Under the pieces are notes generated by a model, which did no database searches, had not been told where the DNA came from, and was given only the letters and a program-made list of their open reading frames with translations. From Motiliproteus coralliicola (lineage in GTDB: Bacteria > Pseudomonadota > Gammaproteobacteria > Pseudomonadales > Balneatricaceae), in NCBI RefSeq assembly GCF_003345655.1, contig NZ_QQOH01000001.1, forward strand, positions 1,240,001 to 1,304,000: a stretch of 64,000 nucleotides of DNA, read 5' to 3'. Below are positions 1 through 8,941 of this stretch, one piece after another; the first letter of the stretch is position 1, and every line of letters starts with the position of its first letter. The position numbers were made by a program, and so were the translations under genes.

Positions 1-61
1 GCTGGTTACGGTTAGACCCGTCTCTGATAACGTATCCCTGGCAACAGCAAAAGGCTCAAAC

Positions 62-331
62 GTGAAAGTTAAACTACTGACCGCTCTATTCTTTACTGCC
101 CTATTCTCCGTTACCGCCCAGGCCGACTGCAGCTTCAAGTACCAGATCTGCGAAAAGAGCTGCGACGTTAAACATCTCGGTGACGATGCCGCCGTGGCAG
201 GCTGTACCTCAAAATGCGTCGCCAAACGGGGCGCCTGTCTGGCCGAGGTCGGCGCTGAAAAAACCGTCGAAGCCGGTAAAGATGCCTGGGAAGGCACCAA
301 GTCCTTTATCAAAGGTTTGACCGACGACTGA
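62..331 (+). CDS. small secreted six-cysteine protein
   Basis: Unrecognised 89-residue protein. A GTG start is preceded by an AAAGG ribosome site 7 bases upstream. Residues 1-21 form a signal peptide (hydrophobic LLTALFFTALFSV, cleavage after AQA), so it should be periplasmic or outside the cell. The mature part has six cysteines at 23, 30, 34, 48, 52 and 59 in a mirror-symmetric pattern C-x6-C-x3-C-x13-C-x3-C-x6-C. That fits an antiparallel helical hairpin held by disulfides 23-59, 30-52 and 34-48 (inference). The C-terminal 25 residues are charged and helical. It stands alone upstream of valS. Function unknown. Confidence 0.75.
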   Translation: MKVKLLTALFFTALFSVTAQADCSFKYQICEKSCDVKHLGDDAAVAGCTSKCVAKRGACLAEVGAEKTVEAGKDAWEGTKSFIKGLTDD

Positions 332-438
332 GCCTCGTCAACATCCAAACTGATCTGTCCGGGGGCGAGTCGTGAAAGCGGCTACAACGCTGCTCTTAAT
401 CGCCCCACTGCGCCCTCCCCCTTAACTATGCGCCTGTG

Positions 439-444
439 TATAAT
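439..444 (+). promoter_or_regulatory. candidate -10 box for valS
   Basis: A perfect TATAAT hexamer lies in the 224-base gap before valS, about 110 bases upstream of its start. No convincing -35 box sits at the usual 16-18 base spacing, so this is a candidate only. The rest of the gap (332-555) shows nothing else I can support. Confidence 0.4.
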
Positions 445-555
445 CGACCGATTCGCCCGCCGGCGAGGCTAGTAGATGCCCGCTTGCCAGGCTCAGATTT
501 TGGCTAACCGCCAACCCGAGTATTAACCGTTATTACGAGTCCAATTAAGACCGCC

Positions 556-3432
556 ATGGAAAAGACCTACAACCCCCACGCGATCGAACGCACCTGGTAC
601 CAGAAATGGGAACAGAACGGCTACTTCAAACCATCCGGCTCCGGTGATCCCTACTGCATCATGATCCCGCCGCCGAACGTGACCGGTAGCCTGCACATGG
701 GCCATGGCTTCAACAACGCGATCATGGACAGCCTGATCCGTTACCACCGGATGAAGGGACATAACACCCTGTGGCAACCGGGCTGCGACCATGCCGGTAT
801 CGCCACCCAGATGGTGGTTGAGCGTCAACTGGGCGCCCAGGGCGTCAGCCGTCACGATCTCGGCCGTGACGCCTTTATCGACAAGATCTGGGAGTGGAAA
901 GAAGAGTCCGGCGGTACCATCACCAACCAGATCCGTCGTCTGGGTTCCTCGGTCGACTGGACCCGCGAGCGCTTCACCATGGACGATGGTCTGAGCGAAG
1001 CGGTTAAGGAAGCTTTCGTTCGCCTGCATCAGGACGGCCTGATCTACCGCGGCAAGCGCCTGGTTAACTGGGATCCGAAATTCCACACCGCGATCTCCGA
1101 CCTGGAAGTCGAAAACATCGACGAGAAGGGCAACCTGTGGCACTTCCGTTACCCGCTGGCCGACGGTGAAACCACCAGCGAAGGCGCCGATCACATCATC
1201 GTCGCCACCACCCGTCCGGAAACCATGCTCGGTGACTCCGCCGTCGCAGTGCACCCGGAAGATGAGCGCTACCAGGCCCTGATCGGCAAGTTTGTCACCC
1301 TGCCGCTGGTCAACCGCCGTATCCCGATCGTCGCCGACGACTACGTCGACCGTGAGTTCGGCACCGGCTGCGTTAAGATCACCCCGGCCCACGACTTCAA
1401 CGACTACGAAGTCGGCAAGCGCCACAACCTGCCGCTGATCAACGTGCTCGACCGCGACGCCGCCGTGCTGGCCCAGGCTGAAGTATTCAATATCGACGGC
1501 ACCCACAACAGCGAACTCGACGGCAGCCTGCCGCAGAACTACGCCGGTCTGGACCGTTTCGTCGCCCGTAAGCAAATTGTTGCCGAATTCGACCAGCTCG
1601 GCCTGCTCGAGAAAGTCGATGATCACGCCCTCAAGGTGCCCAAGGGTGACCGTTCCGGTGCCGTCATCGAACCCTGGCTGACCGACCAGTGGTACGTCAG
1701 CGCCAAGGAGCTGGCCAAGCCGGCGATCGAGGCGGTTGAGAACGGCGACATCCAGTTCGTACCGAAGCAGTACGAAAACATGTACTTCGCCTGGATGCGC
1801 GATATCCAGGACTGGTGTATCTCCCGTCAGCTGTGGTGGGGCCACCGGATTCCGGCCTGGTACGACGATGCCGGTAACGTTTACGTTGGCCGTGACGAAG
1901 CCGAAGTCCGCCGCGACAATAATCTCGGCGACGACGTCGCGCTACGCCAGGACGACGACGTACTCGACACCTGGTTCAGCTCAGCTCTATGGACCTTCTC
2001 CACCCTGGGCTGGCCGGAAAACACCGACGCGCTGAAGCACTTCCACTCTACCGACGTGCTGGTCACCGGTTTCGACATCATCTTCTTCTGGGTCGCCCGG
2101 ATGATCATGATGACGCTGCACTTCATCAAAAATGACGATGGCACCCCCCAGGTGCCGTTCAAGTATGTCTACGTCCACGGCCTGGTACGTGACTCCCACG
2201 GTCACAAGATGTCCAAGTCCAAGGGTAACGTGCTGGATCCGCTCGACCTGATCGACGGTATCGACCTGGAGTCGCTGGTCAGCAAGCGTACCGCCAACAT
2301 GATGCAGCCGCAGCTGGCCGCCAAGATCGAGAAGCAGACCCGCAAGGAGTTCCCGGAAGGGATCGCCTCCTACGGCACCGATGCGCTGCGCTTCACCTTC
2401 TGCTCGCTGGCCTCCACCGGCCGCGACATCAAGTTCGACATGGGTCGGATGGAAGGCTACCGCAACTTCTGCAACAAGATCTGGAACGCCGCCCGTTACG
2501 TGCTGATGAACACCGAGCAGCAGGACGACAATGGCAACGCTATCGGCGCGCTGGACTGCGGCCAGAACGGCGGTGAGCTGGAGCTGAGCCTGGCCGATCG
2601 CTGGATCATCTCCCGCCTGCAGCGTACCGAGCAGCAGGTCGAGAAAGCGATGGCTGAATTCCGCTTCGACCTCGCCTCACAGGCGATCTTCGAATTCGTC
2701 TGGAACGAATACTGCGACTGGTACCTGGAACTGTCCAAGCCGGTTCTGTGGGACGAGAACGCCACCGAGGCCCAGCTGCGCGGCACCCGTCGCACCCTAG
2801 TCCGGGTGCTGGAAGCGGCCTTGCGTCTGGCGCACCCGTTCATGCCCTACATCACCGAAGAGATCTGGCAGCGCCTGGCGCCGCTGGCGGGCAAGTCCGG
2901 TGACACCATCATGCAGCAGGCCTTCCCGCTCGCCGATCTGAGCAAGATCGACGAACAGGCCGAAGCTGACATCGAGTGGCTCAAGGGCACCATCGTCGGT
3001 ATCCGTAACATCCGCGGCGAGATGAATATCTCCCCGGCCAAGCATATCGACGTCCTGTTCAACGGCCCCAATGCCGACGACCAGGCCCGTCTGGACGCCA
3101 ACCGTCAGTTCCTGACCAAGCTGGCCAACCTCTCCTCCGCCCAATGGCTGGAAGGCGAAGCCCCGCTGGCCGCCACCCAACTGGTTGGCGAGATGGAAGT
3201 GCTGGTGCCGATGGCCGGTCTGATCGACAAAGACGCCGAGCTGGCCCGTCTGCAGAAGGAGCTGGATAAGCTCGGTAAGCTAATCAAGCAGGTCGAAGGC
3301 AAACTGGGTAACAGTAAGTTTGTTGATAATGCGCCGGAGGCTGTGGTTGCCAAGGAGCGGACTAAGCTGGAAGACGCTAAGGGAGCCAGTGCGAAGTTGC
3401 AGGAGCAGTACGATAAAATTGCGGCCTTGTGA
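556..3432 (+). CDS. valS: valyl-tRNA synthetase
   Basis: Charges tRNA-Val with valine in the cytoplasm. This is a class I aminoacyl-tRNA synthetase of 958 residues, the normal length for proteobacterial ValRS. The HIGH-type motif HMGH is at residues 47-50 after PPPNVTG, and KMSKS is at 551-555. The CP1 editing domain lies between them ([10 protein letters not shown] region near residue 220). A C-terminal coiled coil rich in Lys and Glu (about 890-958) is the tRNA-binding arm typical of ValRS. The ATG at 556 matches the conserved N-terminus ([11 protein letters not shown]). A strong intrinsic terminator follows at once. Standalone gene; holC and pepA, often nearby in relatives, are not downstream. 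Confidence 0.98.
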   Translation: MEKTYNPHAIERTWYQKWEQNGYFKPSGSGDPYCIMIPPPNVTGSLHMGHGFNNAIMDSLIRYHRMKGHNTLWQPGCDHAGIATQMVVERQLGAQGVSRHDLGRDAFIDKIWEWKEESGGTITNQIRRLGSSVDWTRERFTMDDGLSEAVKEAFVRLHQDGLIYRGKRLVNWDPKFHTAISDLEVENIDEKGNLWHFRYPLADGETTSEGADHIIVATTRPETMLGDSAVAVHPEDERYQALIGKFVTLPLVNRRIPIVADDYVDREFGTGCVKITPAHDFNDYEVGKRHNLPLINVLDRDAAVLAQAEVFNIDGTHNSELDGSLPQNYAGLDRFVARKQIVAEFDQLGLLEKVDDHALKVPKGDRSGAVIEPWLTDQWYVSAKELAKPAIEAVENGDIQFVPKQYENMYFAWMRDIQDWCISRQLWWGHRIPAWYDDAGNVYVGRDEAEVRRDNNLGDDVALRQDDDVLDTWFSSALWTFSTLGWPENTDALKHFHSTDVLVTGFDIIFFWVARMIMMTLHFIKNDDGTPQVPFKYVYVHGLVRDSHGHKMSKSKGNVLDPLDLIDGIDLESLVSKRTANMMQPQLAAKIEKQTRKEFPEGIASYGTDALRFTFCSLASTGRDIKFDMGRMEGYRNFCNKIWNAARYVLMNTEQQDDNGNAIGALDCGQNGGELELSLADRWIISRLQRTEQQVEKAMAEFRFDLASQAIFEFVWNEYCDWYLELSKPVLWDENATEAQLRGTRRTLVRVLEAALRLAHPFMPYITEEIWQRLAPLAGKSGDTIMQQAFPLADLSKIDEQAEADIEWLKGTIVGIRNIRGEMNISPAKHIDVLFNGPNADDQARLDANRQFLTKLANLSSAQWLEGEAPLAATQLVGEMEVLVPMAGLIDKDAELARLQKELDKLGKLIKQVEGKLGNSKFVDNAPEAVVAKERTKLEDAKGASAKLQEQYDKIAAL

Positions 3433-3460
3433 TTTGGGCTGATTAGTTAGCTAGACTAAA

Positions 3461-3485
3461 GCGCCACCTTCGGGTGGCGTTTTTA
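3461..3485 (+). terminator. rho-independent terminator of valS
   Basis: The hairpin CGCCACC-TTCG-GGTGGCG with a stable UUCG tetraloop is followed by a run of five T. It lies 30 bases past the valS stop. Confidence 0.9.
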
Positions 3486-3701
3486 TTCTTAATTTAACGA
3501 CCTTGATTGTGTAAAAACTGCACCTTTGCCTTCTCCATTAATGCAGAACCCATATAAGAAACAGAAATATATTTTAAATCAAGCACTTATCAATAAAGAT
3601 ATTCCATAAAAAAACATTCTTGATTTCTCAATATTTTATTCTATATTAAATAAAGATAATAATATCTTATTCAAATAATAGAAGAATTAGCAGGATTAAT
3701 T

Positions 3702-4406
3702 ATGAAAAAGGATTTACTAGATCCGCAAGTATTTATGGAATCATCTGATTTAAACATTAATACAGGAGTACCTGAATTTTCAGGTGGCGGAGGGGGGCCT
3801 GCCCCTAATTATATATCTGATGATTTACCATCTACTACCCAAGAAACCCCCAGCAAAAGTGCTTCCCCTTCCCATTCAAAACAACTAGATGCAAAAAAAC
3901 CGTTAACTGCGGCCCAACGGCAGGCAAAGTCAAATACTATTTTAGATAGGCTTTGCAACCATGAAGTTATGATTAATGTTTATTTAGAAAAAGACAGTGG
4001 AGAAGTATCCTACCTAGCTAGCAAAATAGCAGGGGCAAACAAGAAAGTTATTTTTCTTCAAGATCATATTAGCTATTTAAATATCACAACAAACAATAAA
4101 GGAAAACCCCAAAAAATAGGTATATTACTTAGGATAAAGGCTGAAATAACAACTAATGATAAAGATGTTAATCTAGGAAGCCTATTCGCTATTGGTGCAG
4201 CAGCTTCATCAAATAGCATTGATGGAAAACTAAGCATAATAGTCTATGGCCTATCAGGAAAAGCTATTTTAGAGTCTATACCCGCTCCTGGAGATTTTTC
4301 TGAAAATTCATTAATGAATGCTCTAACTTGTATAGCAACTATAAAATCAAAAATATATGAGAAAGGCGTTTATATAAATCCAACTTTAATTCCTGATTTT
4401 AATTAG
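3702..4406 (+). CDS. orphan hypothetical protein, AT-rich
   Basis: Not recognised. 234 residues, no signal peptide and no convincing membrane helix. The ATG has AGGA six bases upstream. Residues 1-75 look disordered: acidic, with a Gly run (SGGGGGPAP, about 27-36) and a Ser/Thr/Lys/Pro-rich stretch. Residues 80-234 look like a folded alpha/beta domain rich in Asn, Lys and Ile. Codon use and base composition are far more AT-rich than neighbouring genes such as valS, and the long AT-rich leader (3490-3701) shares that bias, so recent horizontal acquisition is likely. It lies between valS and an inverted-repeat element. I assign no function. Confidence 0.7.
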   Translation: MKKDLLDPQVFMESSDLNINTGVPEFSGGGGGPAPNYISDDLPSTTQETPSKSASPSHSKQLDAKKPLTAAQRQAKSNTILDRLCNHEVMINVYLEKDSGEVSYLASKIAGANKKVIFLQDHISYLNITTNNKGKPQKIGILLRIKAEITTNDKDVNLGSLFAIGAAASSNSIDGKLSIIVYGLSGKAILESIPAPGDFSENSLMNALTCIATIKSKIYEKGVYINPTLIPDFN

Positions 4407-4522
4407 ATATTAAAAACCAGAATGATTTATCTGTTCATGTAAAACCAAGCAATAAATAAAGAAGCTTTCTGTTACGGAGCTCCCTCCCGGCAACCTATAT
4501 TTCGCTCCCCCGAGCGCCTTCA

Positions 4523-4946
4523 TTCTTTGTGCATAGCGACAAAGAACGAAGCAAGAAAACGCCTAGCCCAATGACTTGTCGGCTTCGCCGATGCCCTGCG
4601 CGTTGCCTTCGAAAATAGGCACCGATTGAACTCGGCCTTCGGCCTCAGACAGTAATCGGTGCTGATCCATTTTCAAAGCCAATGCTCGGCTGCGTCAAGG
4701 GCGGTTGAAACCGTGCCAGCCGAAAGAACACTCCAAACTTGCAGGATAAACTCCCCACCCCCTTTTGCGCCGGTGAGCATTGGGCTGACAGATGGATCAG
4801 CGGAGACGGCTGTTTGAGGGAGCGTAGCGAGTGAGTTTCCGTCGCAGCCCATCTGACAGTTCAACGCGCAACGAAGTCAGCGAAGCTGACCAAGCAAGTG
4901 GGGCGGCTTTTCTTTGGTTCGGTTTCTTTTGCCCGCGCAAAAGAAA
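4523..4946. repeat. non-coding element with imperfect terminal inverted repeats
   Basis: This roughly 425-base stretch occupies most of the gap 4407-5097. Its left end has a hairpin (TTCTTTGT 4523-4530 with ACAAAGAA 4539-4546), and its right end has a longer one (TTTCTTTTGC 4923-4932 with GCAAAAGAAA 4937-4946). The flanking bases continue the symmetry: the left end followed by CGAAGCAAGAAAACGCC resembles the reverse complement of the right end. Inside are a second inverted repeat (CTGACAGATGG with CCATCTGACAG) and a small hairpin GTCAGC-GAA-GCTGAC. Open frames crossing it look spurious. It may be a dispersed, multi-copy, MITE-like sequence, but copy number cannot be judged from this window. 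Confidence 0.6.
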
Positions 4947-5097
4947 TGAACGCGCTTGGGAAAGCGCAACAAATAACCTCATCAAAACTCAGCAACCCAG
5001 AACAACTTCAACTCGAACAGAGCAACTTAAAGACCCCTATACTTCAATTAGACTCAATGCTAGACCAAACCTAGCCAAATCCCATCAGCCCCAGCCG

Positions 5098-5736
5098 ATG
5101 GACACCACCATGAACGAATCAAACACCCCCAAAACCACGCCCCCTACCTCTTCCGAACTCACCGCCGACCAAATCCTCGACGCCGCCCTCGATCTCGCCC
5201 AACAACAGGACAACTGGTACGACTTCAACCTGACCGATCTGGCCAACCATTGCGACACCAGCATCAACGCCATCCGCCAGCATTACCCCGATACCAACGC
5301 CATCGCCAATGCCTGGTTTGCCCGGGCGCTGGAGGCAATGTTGGTCGAACTGGACGATGAGATGCAGTCGCTGCCGGTTAAATCCCGCCTGGAGCTGATT
5401 GTCTGGCGCTGGTTCGAGGCGCTGGCACCCTACCATCGGCTCAGCGCCCAGATGCTAGGCGCCAAACTGCATCCGCCCCACGTGCACCACTGGGTACCGA
5501 TGATTTTTGACCTGTCGCAGCTGGTACAGCTGTGGCGTGATGCCGCCGGGCTGCATACCGGTGGTCGGCGGCGGCAGATCGAAGAGATAGTCCTGACCAG
5601 TATCTTTGTTCGAACCCTGTGCAGTTGGTGTCGGGATAACAGTGCCGAGCAGTCCAACAGCCACGCCAAGCTGCTGGAGCTGTTAGACAAGGCCGATCGG
5701 GCATCCAGTTTCTGGTTTCACGACCAAGCCGCTTAA
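5098..5736 (+). CDS. TetR-like transcriptional regulator
   Basis: 212 residues. After about 20 disordered Thr/Pro residues comes a TetR-type helix-turn-helix: the DQILDAALDLAQQ helix followed by FNLTDLANHCDTSINAIRQHYPD at about 40-65, then an all-helical ligand or dimer domain. The ATG at 5098 (or 5110) is chosen because the open frame upstream runs through the non-coding repeat. It is convergent with the COQ8/UbiB-type kinase gene, leaving only 5 bases between the two stop codons. The recognition helix (NAIRQHYPD) departs somewhat from the usual TetR YYHFPSKE pattern. The target is unknown. Confidence 0.75.
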   Translation: MDTTMNESNTPKTTPPTSSELTADQILDAALDLAQQQDNWYDFNLTDLANHCDTSINAIRQHYPDTNAIANAWFARALEAMLVELDDEMQSLPVKSRLELIVWRWFEALAPYHRLSAQMLGAKLHPPHVHHWVPMIFDLSQLVQLWRDAAGLHTGGRRRQIEEIVLTSIFVRTLCSWCRDNSAEQSNSHAKLLELLDKADRASSFWFHDQAA

Positions 5737-5741
5737 GTGGC

Positions 5742-7082
5742 TTAAGTGGTCGAGCCTTCCGGCAGTCTGGTTGGCGACTCGAGATAGCGCTCCACCAATC
5801 CACTCACATCCACCTGCGCCCGTAGTCGGGCACAGAGCAGATAGGTGCCGGCAATCTTGCGGTGCAGGAACAGCACATCGGTCGGCGGCAGGTGCAGATA
5901 GCGTTGTTGGACCCGTAGGTCGATGGCGATATCGGCCACCCGCTGAGACAGATCCGACGCGGCAAAGTCATAGGGTCCTTGATGTCGAAACGGCTCGGCG
6001 ACGGTGTTGATCATCTGGCTCAGGCCACGTCGGTAGACTTGGGCCTCATCGGCGCGCAGGTAGCCCAGTTCAGCGGCATGGGTTTCTATCTGCTGCAAAT
6101 CACCGGCGCGAGCCGCTCTCATCAGGCGGCGCAGGCGCTCGATAAAGTCTCGGCTGTAGGCCCGGGTGGCGCCGAAGTCGAGCAGCCCGATCCGCTCCTG
6201 CTCCGCCTGATAACGGAAGTTGCCGAAATTGGAATCGGTCTGCACCAAACCCCAGTCAAACAGCTCCCTCAGCACCAGTTCGGCCAGCTGGCTGGCCACC
6301 CGGTTGCGCACCTCTGCCGATGCGCCGGCCAGCTGCTCAATCGGCATCCCTTCGAGGTAGGTCATGCAAAGCACTTCTTGGGTGGTTCGCTCGGCTACCA
6401 CTTCGGGCATCACAAACTCTGGACTGTCTGCCAGCAGACGCCGGTAAGCATTCAGTTGCTGCGCCTCCACGCAGTAGTCCGCTTCCAGATGCAGCTGGCG
6501 TTTGGCTTCCTCCAACAAGGGAGACAAATCGAAATCTTTGGGGACCAGGCGCAGCAGATTGAACAGGGTCGACACATTATCGACATCGCTGTCGATACTC
6601 TGGCGCACACCGGGGTACTGGATCTTGATCGCCAGATGCTGCCCCTCTTTGGTCAACGCTTCGTGGACTTGGCCGATCGACGCCGCCGCCAATGGGGTAA
6701 ACGAGAAACGATCGAACGCCTCTTCCCACCCCCGGCCCCAGGCGTTTTGCATCACCAGGGCGACCTGCCCCAAGGGCATGCTGTGGGCATTCTCACGCAG
6801 ACTGGAGAGGATCTGGGTCAACTCCGGCGGCAGGTAATCTCCCGCTTCCATCGACAGCAGCTGACCCACTTTCATCGCGGCTCCGCGCATTTCCGACAGC
6901 CGATCCGCTACCTGCTTGGCATTCCCCGGGGTCAGCAGCAATTCGCGGGGATGCAACGGCTTACCGGACAGCAGGTTATTGGCCCCTTCTCGGATCATAC
7001 CGCCTGCCAGCCCGCCAACAAGCCGGCCCAGCTTCATCAGCCGCCGCGCACGGTGGGTGGGTAGAGGTGTTTCTCTGGCCAA
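5742..7082 (-). CDS. ABC1/UbiB-family atypical kinase, COQ8-like
   Basis: 446-residue member of the ABC1 (ADCK/UbiB/AarF) atypical kinase family, whose COQ8/UbiB members support ubiquinone synthesis or lipid homeostasis. The family hallmark KxGQ is KVGQ at 71-74. Further landmarks are AAASIGQVHEA (Ala-rich nucleotide loop), the VAIK-type lysine in LAIKIQYPGV, the catalytic loop VQTDSNFGNF and the DFG motif LLDFGATRAYS. The QTDxNxxNF loop matches the COQ8 branch rather than the HADPHPGN loop of E. coli UbiB. The start is a TTG at 7082 with AGGAG upstream; the next Met (7037) has no ribosome site and would cut the basic N-terminal helix. No UbiB-like transmembrane hairpin is seen at the C-terminus. 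Substrate not known. Confidence 0.88.
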   Translation of the reverse strand: MARETPLPTHRARRLMKLGRLVGGLAGGMIREGANNLLSGKPLHPRELLLTPGNAKQVADRLSEMRGAAMKVGQLLSMEAGDYLPPELTQILSSLRENAHSMPLGQVALVMQNAWGRGWEEAFDRFSFTPLAAASIGQVHEALTKEGQHLAIKIQYPGVRQSIDSDVDNVSTLFNLLRLVPKDFDLSPLLEEAKRQLHLEADYCVEAQQLNAYRRLLADSPEFVMPEVVAERTTQEVLCMTYLEGMPIEQLAGASAEVRNRVASQLAELVLRELFDWGLVQTDSNFGNFRYQAEQERIGLLDFGATRAYSRDFIERLRRLMRAARAGDLQQIETHAAELGYLRADEAQVYRRGLSQMINTVAEPFRHQGPYDFAASDLSQRVADIAIDLRVQQRYLHLPPTDVLFLHRKIAGTYLLCARLRAQVDVSGLVERYLESPTRLPEGSTT

Positions 7083-7275
7083 GGGGGAGCTACTCCTGAT
7101 CTGAAAGGCGCAAGCGAAGGTTCGAACCGGTCCTAGCTAAGTCTAGACCGGAGGCCTGACTTTCAGACCGGTTTTACCAGTTTACGCACCACTCATCAGA
7201 CCGGATCAGTCCGCATCAGTCTCACTCTGAAGGGATGGTCTCGTTCAACGGGGCAAGCTCATTTGAAACATCGCC

Positions 7276-7911
7276 TTAATCGCCACCGCAACCGCCGCCA
7301 CAGCCCGAAGAATCGCTGTCACCGCCTCCGCCGCAACCTCCGCCGCAACCGATATGCCCGGCGCAATAGTAATCCCCGCTTGTCTTCTTGCAGTCGAGCG
7401 CGTACTTGAACCCATCGTCAATGTTGAGCTGTTGATCGATAGCAAACAGCAACGGCAATCGGTTGGCCGCTTTCGGCGCCATACCTTCACGCTGGCAGGA
7501 GAGCTTCCAGGCCAGCTTCAGCCCCTGCTGGGCATCGGTTGGGGTACGCATTGCTTCGGCTGGGGTGTGATGAAGGAACCGTCCCAACGCCTTACCGCAG
7601 AAATACTCGTATTTGCGGGTAAACAGAATAAATTCGTGCCAAGCGACATCGACAACCTGCGACGGCATCGACACCATCCGTTTACCGGCCAGATTACACA
7701 GATGGAAATACTCCCGCAGACCGCAGAACACGTACTCCACATCCTGCTCCGACAACTGAGGGTATTTCTCGGTCAGCTTAACGGCGATACTGGGTGGAAA
7801 GCGAAACTCATCGATCAGCTGCTGACGGCGCTTTTTGCGTTCTCTGCGATAGAGCCAAAACACAACCACAGCGGCCAGGGCAACCGGTAAACCAGTGAAT
7901 ATCGGGTCCAT
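7276..7911 (-). CDS. membrane-anchored protein with Cys/Gly-rich tail
   Basis: Hypothetical protein of 211 residues. One N-terminal membrane helix (about 6-20, TGLPVALAAVVVFWLYRRERKKRR) has a strongly basic cytoplasmic flank. A helical domain follows (about 45-165, with VVDVAWHEFILFTRKYEYFC), resembling glycine-rich-domain proteins of bacteria. The last 25 residues are almost only Gly and Cys with a few Asp and Ser (GCGGGCGGGG, then GCGGGCGGD), as in TIGR04222-like membrane proteins. The ATG at 7911 is used because the frame upstream overlaps the LysR gene out of phase. Its stop lies about 190 bases downstream of the kinase gene's start, on the same strand. Function unknown. Confidence 0.75.
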   Translation of the reverse strand: MDPIFTGLPVALAAVVVFWLYRRERKKRRQQLIDEFRFPPSIAVKLTEKYPQLSEQDVEYVFCGLREYFHLCNLAGKRMVSMPSQVVDVAWHEFILFTRKYEYFCGKALGRFLHHTPAEAMRTPTDAQQGLKLAWKLSCQREGMAPKAANRLPLLFAIDQQLNIDDGFKYALDCKKTSGDYYCAGHIGCGGGCGGGGDSDSSGCGGGCGGD

Positions 7912-7958
7912 GATCCTGCTCAGATAATGAAAAAAGGCAGAGTAACCTGCCCGCCACC

Positions 7959-8846
7959 CTACTGCCACTCCGAGGCTAACAACTCGGTAATCAACTGATA
8001 ACGCTGGGGTAATGGTCGGTGTTTCTTGTGAAGCAGATAGATTGATTCCGACACCGGCTGATCTAGCGAAGCGATAGTTAGTTGTTCCGGGTAAGGAAAG
8101 ACAGCCACCGCCGACTGGGGAAGCACGGTGAATCCCAGTCCCATCGAAACCGGCAGTAGGATCTGACTCAGTTGGTTGATATAGCCGCTCTGGGGTAGCG
8201 AATCCATGCCCACATAGTGCGACGCAAAATTGGCTTCCAGCAGCTGGGAAGCATAGTGGTGACCATCCGGATGGTTGATAAACCCTAACCTCAACAACAG
8301 CTCCCAATCAGGCTTGGACTGATCGGGTACCGTACTGGCCGGAAGCACCAGACAAAGCAGGTCCTGCCCCAGCCTCTGTTGAGTCATCACAGGGTCGGAA
8401 CAGGGTTGGCTGACGATGCCAAGATCGGTTTGATTGGCTTTAATCCGTTCGATGATCGCCTGGTTCGGTGCCGCCTCTAGATTGACCTGTAGGGCTGGGT
8501 AGCGTTGCTGCAACGCCAGTAACGCCGGATACAGCCGCAGTGCCATGGCACCCGAGCAGGCCAGTTGCAACGCTCCGGCTTCAGGATTATCGCCGACGAT
8601 CGATTCTCGTAATTGCGTTTCCGCCTCGACCTGGTTTTGCGCGTAGTCGTACAGGCGCTGCCCCGCCTCGGTCAGCTCGAAAGACTTGCCGTACCTGGCC
8701 AGCAATGCGGCACCTAACTGCTGCTCCAACTTCTTAATATGCTGACTGACGCCGGGTTGGGTCATATGCAGCTGCTCGGCGGTGCGGGTGAAGTGCTGAG
8801 TATCGACCAACTCAACAAAAGTACGCAGCAGGATCGGACTTATCAT
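7959..8846 (-). CDS. LysR-family transcriptional regulator
   Basis: 295 residues, normal LysR length. The winged helix-turn-helix is at 1-60 (LRTFVELVDTQHFTRTAEQLHMTQPGVSQHIKKLEQQLG), followed by the linker helix and a periplasmic-binding-like effector domain from about 90. It is transcribed divergently from the VOC-fold protein at 8942 across a 95-base gap that carries a perfect inverted repeat, so it probably controls that gene and itself. Effector unknown. Confidence 0.92.
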   Translation of the reverse strand: MISPILLRTFVELVDTQHFTRTAEQLHMTQPGVSQHIKKLEQQLGAALLARYGKSFELTEAGQRLYDYAQNQVEAETQLRESIVGDNPEAGALQLACSGAMALRLYPALLALQQRYPALQVNLEAAPNQAIIERIKANQTDLGIVSQPCSDPVMTQQRLGQDLLCLVLPASTVPDQSKPDWELLLRLGFINHPDGHHYASQLLEANFASHYVGMDSLPQSGYINQLSQILLPVSMGLGFTVLPQSAVAVFPYPEQLTIASLDQPVSESIYLLHKKHRPLPQRYQLITELLASEWQ

Positions 8847-8852
8847 AATTTA

Positions 8853-8883
8853 AAATTATCAAATAGATCATTAATGATAATTT
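8853..8883. promoter_or_regulatory. candidate LysR operator
   Basis: A perfect 8-base inverted repeat, AAATTATC (8853-8860) and GATAATTT (8876-8883), separated by 15 bases. It lies just upstream of the LysR gene in the divergent promoter region. LysR regulators bind dyads in this position. Assignment is by location and symmetry only. Confidence 0.55.
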
Positions 8884-8941
8884 CATATTAGCATGCCCAC
8901 TCCATACACTGCTCGTATCCCAACCCGATGGAGACTCGCAG

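Noticed and set aside
523-1845. 440-codon minus-strand open frame opposite valS
   Set aside because: It is the antisense shadow of valS created by GC-rich codon bias; no motif and wrong composition.
4831-5097. In-frame N-terminal extension of the TetR-like gene
   Set aside because: It runs through the inverted-repeat element and has no family similarity; the ATG at 5098 is used.
7110-7140. GGTTCGAACC resembling a tRNA T-loop
   Set aside because: The flanking bases cannot form a 5-bp T stem and no cloverleaf surrounds it.
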